Origin: Symbiodinium natans
Lineage: Eukaryota; Sar; Dinophyceae; Suessiales; Symbiodiniaceae
Length of the DNA: 64,000 bases
Reading direction: 5' to 3'
NCBI GenBank assembly: GCA_905221605.1
Contig: CAJNDS010002251.1
Coordinates: 12,501 to 76,500 of the forward strand
The position numbers and the translations under genes are program-made. This document shows positions 55,560 to 64,000 of the stretch, piece by piece (within the stretch, counting starts at the first letter, position 1; every line of letters begins with the position of its first letter). A model generated the notes under the pieces. The model was given only the letters and a program-made list of their open reading frames with translations. It ran no database searches and had not been told where the DNA came from.

Positions 55560-55860
55560 TCCTAATATAGGCTGCGAGCCCGCTCCAGGCATGAGCACCC
55601 GCGGGTGCTGCCCTGCGGGACCACGGGTCCAGCAGCTTAAACGCAATAACTTTGAAGGTCTCCGCAGGATTTCGGGGGCTTTAGGGCTTATAACGGCTAA
55701 GCTTAGGGGCTTAGGGGCTTAGGGCTTAGGGTGTAGGGCTTAGGGCTTCGGGTGCTGCAAACATGGGGGGGGGGGGGGTGTGGGGTGTGTGAGGGCTGCA
55801 GGCTGAAGGGCGACTCTTGAAGAAGGGGTTGAGTGAGGGCTTTTAGGGTTAGGCCCCTCT
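55560..55860. other. spacer with poly-G
   Basis: Unique sequence plus degenerate heptamers and a G run (55766-55777). No supported gene. Confidence 0.4.
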
Positions 55861-56139
55861 TGGGGGTTTAGGGTTTAGGGTTTCGGGTTTAGGGTTCAGG
55901 ATTTAGGGTTTAGGGTTTAGGAAAGCGGGCCAACCCAGGTAAACACAAAGGCAAGCCCTAAAATCCTCACCAAGCTACGGACCTTCCCCGATGATCCAAC
56001 CTGTTCGCTGCCCACCTGTACCGGTTAACCAGGACCCAGTACTTCAAGGGACTAGAGTTAACCCTAAACCCTAAACCCTAAACCCTAAACCCTAAACCCT
56101 AAACCTAAACCCTAAACCCTAAACCCCAAACCCTAGATC

Positions 56140-57020
56140 CCCTAGATCCGCAACCCTAAACCTTAAAATGGAACTGTGTAAGTAGGGCGATTCGTATGGT
56201 AGTTGGGAGACTTAGGAATGGCATGCATGGGAAGGGTTTGGGGGGGTCTCGCCCTGAGAAAACCTTCAAGTCTTCCGCTGCAAACGTGCTTGCGCACAAG
56301 CTCAGTCGGAAGAAGGCTTTTTCCTGAGTGGTGCTGCACACACTGGTTTCGGGTTTAGGGCTTCGGGTCTAGGGCTTAGGATTTAGGACGACGCAGCCGG
56401 GTGGATATGCTGCTGGCAGATGTTTGAAATCGCTCACTTCGCCGTCGTGCTAAATTAGCCCCGTGTGCCACGGACACCATCATGGCTGAGAGGTTTCAAG
56501 ATCATGTGACGTAGGGTTTGCACAGCATGACTATATGTTTTGCTCGGTCCGGGCAGCAACTTCCTTTTTCAAAAGCAGCCGAGCCAAAGAACAAAATCCC
56601 CTCCCAGCCCTAATTCGCCCCAGGACGGCGCTAAACCGTGCTTCGAGGAACCCGGACAATCCCAGCCAATGGGTCTATTTGGGGATACTGTTTGGGGAGG
56701 AGGGAGGAAGGGGGGGGGGGAGGCAGGACGTGAGCAGTAGACGAAAAACTCTGAGACGGGGACGTCATCACAATGACGGCATACCTCGAGCAGCGGCCAG
56801 GAGATTTGTAGGGCTTGGGCCCATAAAGGCCAAAACCACACATCCTAAACTTTGACCATGGGCCCACGGTTGAGCCCTAAACCCTAAACTAGAATCTACT
56901 TCCAGTGCGCCTATGGGCGGAAAAGTTAACCGTGGGTGGCCATGCATCCTCATGCTTCTCTTCAAGAGTCAGTGGCCCAGTCGTCTATGAGCTTGGGCAG
57001 AAGTTCACTTCGTTAGGCAC
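56140..57020. other. unique segment without a supported gene
   Basis: Several overlapping ORFs on both strands (for example 56535-56855 plus and 56569-56841 minus) cover nearly heptamer-free sequence. None shows a domain. A G run lies at about 56711. Exons may be hidden here. Confidence 0.35.
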
Positions 57021-57091
57021 CCTCCTAAACCTAAGCCCTAAACCCTAAACTGTAAACCCTAAACCCTAAACCCTAAACCCTAAACCGAACC

Positions 57092-60083
57092 CTAAGCCCG
57101 TAGGTGTGGAAGGTGGGGAATCAGGTTAGGCCGCCTTGGTGCTTCTTTGGGTCAGGGTTTAGGGGTTCACGGCTGGGTTCTGAGGGCTTCAGGCTTCAGG
57201 GCCTCCTTCTAGGTGCTAGGGGTCTTCAGGGTTTAGGGTTTAGGGTTTAGGGTTTAGGGTTTAGGGTTGAGGAGCGGGTGTGAGGGCTAATAGGGCCTAC
57301 GGGCGGCCCGAGATTTGACACACCCGCCCCTGTGCGGCCGGAGGTGCGCGACAACGAGCAAGGCCATGGACAACACGCCCAGCGCCGGCCCGTACATCGC
57401 TATGTACCTGCATGACTCAACATACTAGACCGTAAGCTCCTAACACGAAAACCTGAAATCCTAATATCCTAACCCTTAAAGCCCTAAAACCCTGAAACCC
57501 TGAAACCCTAAAGCCCTAATAAAACCCCTGAAGCCCTAAAACCCCTAACCCCAAAACCCCTAAACCCTAAAACCCCTAAACCCTAAAAAAACCTTGAAAG
57601 CAGAAAAGCTCTAAAGAGCGGAGGCGGGGTTCCTCTTCTGTCCGGGAACCCATACTCTAGGTGTGATGTTCAGCCCCAGTTCCAAGTCCACTTATCACCT
57701 ACTTAGAGGACTGAGGGGACTTAGGGGGGGGCTTCCAAGTACAGCAAAAGTTGCAAGTACCCTGAACCTGCAAGTGCATGTAATGTCAAGATTCTGAGAG
57801 CACACCGGAGGTTCCGACAGGTGAGTTTAGGGCCCCATCCCGCAGAACTTCGGGCGGAGGAAGGTGGGTTTCTGACCCTAAAACCTAGACCCTATAACCT
57901 AAGCTCGTAACCCAGACCCGAAAACCGGAACCCAATAACCCTGAGCCCTTAACCCAACTTAAGCCCTAAACTTGAGATCAAGGCTCACAACAAAGGCTTG
58001 CGAAGCCTGCAGTTAGATGTTTGCTTCCTCCAACCAAGAGAAGGGCACAAGCTAATGAGCTGCTCCAGGTAGAGCCTGGTGGAGCTTCGCAGGAGATTAG
58101 GGCTTAACGTTCAAAGCTTCGGGTTTCGGGTTTAGGAAACCCTAAACCCTAAACCCTGAAACCCTGAAACCCTAAACCCTAAACCCTAAACCCTAACCCG
58201 AAACCCTAAACCCTAAACCCTAAACCCTAAACCCTAAACCCGAAAGACGCTAAACCCTACAAACCCTGAACCCTGAACCCTAAACCCTAAACCCTAAACC
58301 CTAAACTGCAGGGTTTACGAGGGCTTTCGCTGCATGACCGCCTCCTGGGCTTCAGGGCCCTTGGGCTTTCGAGGGCCCTTTTGGGCGTTTAGGTAAGAAG
58401 GTTTAGGGTTTAGGGTTTAGGGTTTAGGGTTTAGGGTTTAGGGTTTAGGGTTTAGGGTTTAGGGTTTTCCTGGGACCCGCGTTACCTACAGATTAGCCGT
58501 AACTACCCTTAGTTAGTAGGGTGTAAACCCAGAAAACTGTAGGCGAAGAGGGTCCCAGGTCGAGGTAGGGCTTAGGGTTTAAAGTTTGCGGCTGAGCCTT
58601 TAGGGCAAAGGGTTTGGGGTTCAGGGTTTAGGGTTTAGGCTGGAAGGCTCAGAAGCTCTGAGCCCCTAAGGCCTCGAGCAGTCAGTGGCAGACCCTCCTT
58701 CTAAAACATACTTCAAGCGTTTGGGGGTCTCCATATGGCCGGGAAGGCAGGGAAGAGGGTTCGTGCTTCGGGTATGCCCAGCTGACACCGTAACCCTGAA
58801 AGCCCTTAATCCTAGAAAGACCCAAAGCTCACAAGCCTCTGCTACCAGTTTAACGGCGAGGCTCCGATAAGTCTTCGCCGACAGCTTGCTCTCTCCCGCG
58901 TTCCGCTCCTGTCATGAAGCTCAGGACCCTCCACAGCAACTCTGTCGACCTCCCCGCCCCAGAATCAAACCCTAAACCCCAAACCCTGAACCCTAAACCC
59001 TAAACCCTGAAACCCTGAACCCTACAGACCCTAAACATCCCCCCAAAAAACAACCTGAAGCCCCTTGAAACTCGCTCAGCCTAAACCCTAACCCTAAACC
59101 CTAAACCCTAAACCCTAAACCCTAAACCCTGAACCCTGAACCCTGAACCCTGAACCCTGAACCCTGAACCCTGAACCCTGAACCCTACAGACCCTAAACA
59201 TCCCCCCAAAAAACAACCTGAAGCCCCTTGAAACTCGCTCAGCCTAAACCCTAAACCCTAAACCCTAAACCCTAAACCCTAAACCCTAAACCCTAAACCC
59301 TAAACCCTAAACCAAGGGACCTGGAAGGTGATCGCCACGTCCTTCACAGGCTTGCAGCGACATCGCACCTGGGGGTTTGGGGCTTAGGGTGTCGGGGTTA
59401 GGGTTTAGGGTTTAGGGTTTCGGGTTTAGGGTTTAGGGTTTGGGGTTTAGGGCTTAGGGTTTCGGGTCTAGGGTTTGGGGTTTCGGGTTTAGGGTGTCGG
59501 GCGCTTCTGGGATAAGGGGCCCTTGTCGGCTTACCTTTCAGGGATCCGAATAAGGGACCAGAAGTTTGAGAACCCCCCATTTCGGATTAAGGGTTTACTG
59601 TTTAGGGTTTAGGGATCCGAAACCCTGCGTCCCCGAATTTGGGGGCGGCCCCTGGCCCAAGCAAGCGACCCATAGTCCCCCTCAACACACCTCCAAAAGC
59701 CCCTAACCTCGACATTGAGTCCTTAACAAGGCCTAAACCCATATCCTTGTGCCTCCAATCCCAAGCTCTTTGCAGCCTGCAATCTCAACAAGCTCAGCAA
59801 GAGAAAGTAGGCCTGTCTAGCCCTACAACCCTGAACCCTAAACGCCTAAACCCCTAACCCCCTAGGGTCCAAGAGAAACAAAGTAGGCTTGTCTAGCCCT
59901 ACAACCCTGAACCCCGAAACCCTTAAACCCCTAAACCCCTAAACTTGCCCTAAACCCAAAAACCCTAAACCCTAAACCCCCAAACCCTAAACCGCTAAAC
60001 CCTAAACCCCTAAACTCCAGGACATCTCCGGCGCGCACCATGATCTCAAGGCCGATCTTGAAGCCGATTGGGTTCAAGCTCCC
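57092..60083 (-). CDS. dolichol-phosphate mannosyltransferase-like glycosyltransferase, 3' exons
   Basis: The exons, in minus order, are 60039-60083 (GSLNPIGFKIGLEIM), 59321-59368 (VRCRCKPVKDVAITFQ), 58874-58908 (ERNAGESKLSAK, GA donor), 58035-58075 (LYLEQLISLCPSL), 57301-57407 (a hydrophobic segment, PALGVLSMALLVVAHL) and 57092-57144 (RRPNLIPHLPHLRA, stop). NPIGFKI(G/A)LE..V, V.DV.ITF.(D/E)R and GESKL followed by YL.QL.. are the C-terminal half of the GT2 dolichol-phosphate mannose synthase family. Those enzymes transfer mannose from GDP-mannose to dolichol phosphate at the ER. The hydrophobic exon would be a membrane anchor. Phase is continuous for the first four and the last two exons; one small exon seems missing between 58035 and 57407. 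The catalytic N-terminal half (DADLSHPP region) was not located upstream. Confidence 0.75.
58137..58305 (-). repeat. CCCTAAA block
   Basis: About 20 units with some CCCGAAA and CCCTGAA. Confidence 0.94.
58402..58560. mobile_element. family B element abutting a TTTAGGG block
   Basis: 58469-58560 is a 92-bp family B copy (CCTGGGACCC..GAAGAGGGTCCCAGGT). A perfect nine-copy TTTAGGG block (58402-58466) touches its left end. It is intronic in the glycosyltransferase gene. Confidence 0.8.
58973..59312 (-). repeat. CCCTAAA arrays with a 163-bp duplication
   Basis: A non-telomeric core (CCCTACAGACCCTAAACATC..CTCGCTCAGCC) occurs at 59020-59082 and 59183-59243, each embedded in CCCTAAA/CCCTGAA arrays. 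Confidence 0.93.
59375..59500 (+). repeat. degenerate TTTAGGG block
   Basis: About 17 units. It lies upstream (minus sense) of glycosyltransferase exon 59321-59368. Confidence 0.92.
59797..59915 (+). repeat. 70-bp tandem duplication
   Basis: GTAGGC.TGTCTAGCCCTACAACCCTGAACCC occurs at 59808 and 59881. Confidence 0.88.
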
Positions 60084-60264
60084 CTGGCCAAAGTCATCTG
60101 AAATCCCCACGGCCTTTGGGCTAAACCCTAAACCCTAAACACTAAAACCCTATACAGCCCGAAACCGAACCCCTTCATCCATTTAGCTAACACTCACCTC
60201 ACCGGCCTTAGTAAGCCACTTATCCGGAGCTACTAGCCAGGGACCTGAAGTCCCTCAACCCTGA

Positions 60265-60373
60265 AGCCCTAAACCCTACACCCTAAACCCCGAACCCCTA
60301 AACCCTAAACCCTAAACCCTAAACCCTAAACCCTAAACCCTAAACCCTAAACCCTAAACCCTAAACCCTAAAC
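60265..60373 (-). repeat. CCCTAAA block
   Basis: About 14 copies. Confidence 0.96.
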
Positions 60374-61179
60374 GAACTTCCGGAAATAGGCGCACCCCTT
60401 ATATACCCCAACATAGAGTCATCCTGGGAACACCACCCCCACCCCCCTATAGGGCGTGGCGGTTTCAGGAGCTCCTGGTAGCTGGGGCTCATTCTAAAAA
60501 TCCCATAGGATGGGCTCGACAAAGCCTTCAAACCCTGAACTAAGCCCTCAAACCCTCGGTTTAGGCTTTTAGGGTTTAGGGTTTAGGGTTTAGGGTTTAG
60601 GGTTTAGGGTTTAGGGTTTAGGGTTTAGCCCCTAAACTTAAATCCTGAATCCAGCCCCAAGATCCGTACTGTAGAGGAATTCGAGTTTAGGGACGACCCC
60701 CCCTCCCACTGTATCCTGAAGCACACTGAAACCATAAGCCCCTAAACCCTGAAACCCTAAACCCTAAACCCTAAACCCTAAACCCTAAACCCGTAATCCC
60801 CTTAACCCCTTAAACCCCTTAACCCCTTAACCCCTGAACCCCTCAACCCTCTTTCCCCTTAACCCCTACCCAAAAAGACCCGGAATACTTCGGCAGCTCC
60901 CCCAAGCGGCTCTCCTTTTCCATTGCTGGCGCAGAATTCAACACGCAGGCTGAGCCCTGAACCCTATAAGTTTAGGGTTTCGAGTTTCGGGTTTCGGGTT
61001 TAGGGCAGAGGGGCCACATGACGTCGTGCAAAGGGTTTAGGGTTTGGTTTGGGTTCAGGGTTTGGGAGTTCTAAGTTGTAGCACTTGCAAGTCTAATAAC
61101 TCTACTTGAGCTTGAATCCGAACTAGCCCGAACCCCTGTATCTGCAGCCCTTAATCCTCAAGCCTCAGGCCCTAGGTAT

Positions 61180-61280
61180 TAACCCTAAACCCTAAACCCA
61201 AAACCCTACTCAACCGTAAACCCTAAACCCTAAACCCTAAACCCTAAACCCTAAACCCTAAACCCTAAACCCTAAACCCT
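61180..61280 (-). repeat. CCCTAAA block
   Basis: About 13 copies. The following unique segment (61299-61399, minus RTGEYGEIDPALELTAAA) looks like an exon of unknown gene. Confidence 0.94.
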
Positions 61281-61844
61281 ACCTGCAAACCCCAAACCTC
61301 ATCCTGCGCGTCGGCTGGGCAACTGTTGTGCCCCCCTTGCTGCGGCGGTCAGCTCGAGCGCAGGGTCGATCTCTCCGTACTCGCCCGTGCGCTGAGGGGG
61401 TTCTTGATGTAGCATGCTCGGGCCACCCTGACCCCTCTGAAAACCCTGAACCTTAAACCCTAAACCCTAAGCCCTAAACCCTAAACCCGAAACCCTAAAC
61501 CCTAAACCCTAGATACCCTCGTATGCCAGGCTGGAGCCTGCCGGCATTGAAAAACGTGCAGCGCGCTGCTTCGCAGCTCAGGATTGGCGGCGGAAATAGG
61601 GCCAGGAGTTTAGGGTTGAGGGTTTAGGGTTTAGGGGCCGAAGTTTTGGGAATGCACCCAAAGAACAGCCCGAAGGTTCGGGGTTTAGGAACATCCTGAA
61701 CATCCGAAACATCCGAAAAAGCACCCTAAAATTTGGGTTTCGGTTTAGGGTTGGCCTGCTTGCCGGCCAACTTCCAGCTTGGGGAGTTGCAGTGGAAGGG
61801 TTAGGGTTGGGACGTTTCAGGTTTGTAGGATTTACAGGGGCTCC

Positions 61845-61965
61845 TAAACCCTAAACCCTAAACCCTAAAGCCTAAACCCTAAACCCTAAACCCTAAACCC
61901 TAAACCCTACACCCTACACCCTAAACCCTAAACCCTAAACCCTAAACCCTAACCCTAAACCCGAA
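61845..61965 (-). repeat. CCCTAAA block
   Basis: About 16 copies with two CCCTACA units. Confidence 0.95.
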
Positions 61966-62156
61966 AACCCTTGAGGTCATAGGGCTTGTAGTGCTCATGT
62001 GATGTTAAGGGTTTACGGTACTTGCATTGACCATGCGACAGCTTTCTTGGAAGATCAGAAGACCCAAGACCCTCAACTCTAAACGCCTGGTGTAACAGGT
62101 TTAGGGCTTAGGTTTCAAGGTTTGGGGCCCTTGGGGTTTAGGGATTAAGATTAGAG

Positions 62157-62285
62157 TTTAGGGTTTAGGGTTTAGGGTTTAGGGTTTAGGTTCTAAGGTT
62201 TGGGGCCCTTAGGGTTTAGGGTTTAGGGTTTAGGGTTTAGGGTTTAGGGTTTAGGGTTTAGGGTTTAGGGTTTAGGGTTTAGGCC
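62157..62285 (+). repeat. TTTAGGG block pair
   Basis: Two runs separated by a repeat of AAGGTTTGGGGCCCTT. The second run abuts the donor of exon 62290-62387. Confidence 0.95.
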
Positions 62286-62289
62286 CAAC

Positions 62290-62387
62290 CTCAATCCGTG
62301 CCCACTTCTGCTCGTCGTTCGCGAACAACAATTTGGGGCCCTCTGCTTCGCAGAGGGTACACAAAAAGACGTGCGCACTCTCGGCGC
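62290..62387 (-). CDS. candidate exon, unknown gene
   Basis: It reads AESAHVFLCTLCEAEGPKLL then FANDEQKWARIE, between an acceptor CTTCAAG and donor GTTGGG, with a clean 98-bp phase. The composition is strongly coding-like and includes CTLC. I could not link it to either neighbouring gene. Confidence 0.4.
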
Positions 62388-63346
62388 CTTGAAGCAAGCC
62401 TAAAGCCTAAAGCCTAAAGCCTAAACCCTAAACCCTAAACCCTAAACCCTAAACCCTAAACCCTAAACCCTACAATCCTTGGCCCTGAACCTGCCAGGCT
62501 TTGCTTGGAACCCCTAAACCCTCTGAATTTCTTAAGCCCGAATGGCCCCATCCTCAGCCCCGCAACCCTGGTCTCCGAATGTAGGGTTTCGGGTTTAGGG
62601 TTTAGGGTTTCGGGTTTCGGGTTTAGGGTTTAGGGTTTAGGGTTTCGGGTTTCGGGTTTAGGGTTTCGGGGTTCGGGTTTAGGGTTTAGGGTTTAGGGTC
62701 GAGGGCTCAGAGGGACCCCAGGGTAACCTGGGAAGAGGAAAGGCGGCCCTTTTTGGTTTAAAGGGGCTTATAAGGGAACCTAAACCCCAAAAAAGGGGAA
62801 TTGGGGCCTACTTTGGGTCCTAGACGCTAAATAAATCCTAAACCCTACACCCGAACCCTAAACCCTAAACCCTAAACCCAAAACCCAAGCCCTAAGCCCT
62901 AAGCCCCAAGCCCTAAACCCTATGCCCTATGCGCTACGCCCTAAACCCCTGCCTAAGACTACCGTATGTCTTTATACATAGGGGGGCCCGGCTGAAAATA
63001 GAATGCCTCAAGGCCCTCACGAGAGTCGGCTTCGCGACAGGCCTTCGTGCCGCGCTTGCGCCTCAGGGTATGCGGGTGTAGGGTTTGGAGGTTTAGGGGT
63101 TAGGGCTTAGGGTTTTGGAGGTACAGACAGGGTTTAGGGTTTAAGCGCTTAGGGTTTTAGAGGCACAGGGTTTCGGGTTTTAGAGGTACAGGGTTTATGG
63201 TTTTGGAGACACGGGGTTTAGAGCTTAGAGGTACAGGGTGCAGGGTTTCAGCCGTGTTTGCCATGCGGGATCAGCGGGTACCGGTAGGATCTCTATCGGC
63301 CGCAGATAAAACCCTAAACCCTAAACCCTAAATGCGCCCGGGGCGC

Positions 63347-63961
63347 CTAGTAGTAGACCGCGTCCTGCCACTCATTGTCATCACTGTGTGCAGAATTGGC
63401 AAGGCCTCCGCGTGTGGGGTGTGGGTTTAAGGCTTAGGGTTTAGGAAGAATTTGCCACTAGTTGCGTAGGAACCCCCAAAAAACACGAGTAGTCTTCCTT
63501 ATAAGGGCAATATGGGGATTCTTATCTTTCATTGTTCTGGGGTTCTGAAGCAAATAGTAGTTCTTGGCTTGACATGGTTTTTCTGTTCTTTAAGGGAGGG
63601 GGGTCATGGCGGGTAGGGAGCCTTCGGGAGTAGTAGAGAGCATTAGGGAACCATGGGTTGCATAACCAACCCTAAACCCTATAAACCCTAGAAACCCTAG
63701 AAACCCTATAAACCCCATAAACCCTGCAAACCCTACAAACCCTACAAACCCTACAAACCCTACAAACCCTACAAACCCTATAAACCCTACAAACCCTATA
63801 AAGCCTCTAAACCCTGTAAACCCCATAAACCCTATGAACCTTATAAACCCTAAACCCTCAACCCTAAACCCTTACCCTCCCTGGAACCCCCATCCCTTGA
63901 GGACCCTAGAAGATTACGCGCTCCAGGGTTGCTTGGGGCGTTTCTGGGTGTGTCGGGCACG
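63347..63961 (-). CDS. 3' end of an unidentified gene at the right window edge
   Basis: Exon 63918-63961 (RARHTQKRPKQPWS) ends at donor GTAATC in phase 2. Exon 63347-63383 follows acceptor CACACAG with one base and continues A-DDNEWQDAVYY and stop. Joined, the C-terminus reads PWSADDNEWQDAVYY. The rest of the gene lies beyond the window. The intron holds a nonamer array and unique sequence. Family unknown. Confidence 0.45.
63660..63860 (-). repeat. nonamer array AACCCTACA/AACCCTATA
   Basis: About 20 nonamers, the complement of the TTTATAGGG/TTTACAGGG type at 44015. It gives the 78-residue GFVGFVGF ORF, which is not a gene. Confidence 0.95.
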
Positions 63962-64000
63962 CTCAGGCCCGCGAAAGTTACCCCAAACGTAAGCAAGCTG

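Overview
The window looks like nuclear DNA of a dinoflagellate, probably Symbiodiniaceae-like; this is inference. Four things point there. Plant/alga-type telomere heptamers (TTTAGGG/CCCTAAA) occur in well over 100 short interstitial blocks on both strands. Every gene that could be identified lies on the minus strand, one after another. Introns use GT and GC donors about equally, with acceptors usually AG followed by G. One gene encodes a dinoflagellate-type Hint-domain protein.

Most long ORFs in this sequence are artefacts of heptamer arrays read in frame (LNPKP.., VWGLGF.., NPQPSTL..). The real genes are made of very short exons (28-108 bp) lying BETWEEN the telomere-like blocks, which fill the introns. 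Reading those unique segments on the minus strand and checking exon phases gives: (1) the 3' exons of an unidentified gene at the right edge (63347-63961); (2) a dolichol-phosphate-mannose-synthase-like glycosyltransferase (about 60083-57092); (3) a gene with GYTGFIPGK / GYIPGK..NVFG motifs (about 40809-36245); (4) an isopentenyl phosphate kinase of about 25 exons spread over 18 kb (29103-11106); (5) a dual-specificity phosphatase with the active site HCHAGAHR (10724-5426); (6) a short uncharacterised gene (5268-4075); (7) an intact single-exon Hint-domain protein (3986-2694). One 4.6-kb intron of the kinase gene holds a gene-like island (15.3-17.5 kb), a 20-bp minisatellite and an 823-bp insertion flanked by 14-bp direct repeats.

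Introns and spacers also carry many small foldback elements (MITE-like, 85-220 bp) in at least eight families with terminal inverted repeats. Several copies are interrupted by a telomere-repeat block, so at least some blocks were inserted into pre-existing sequence. Other repeats are poly-G/poly-C tracts, a 1.1-kb TTGAGGG variant array, 9-mer variants (TTTATAGGG/TTTACAGGG), (AAG)-rich microsatellite, and tandem duplications.

Exon boundaries were placed by eye from splice signals, conserved motifs and phase continuity. No search or alignment was run. Unique segments not listed as exons may hold further exons; many are open on both strands, which makes the strand ambiguous without transcript data.
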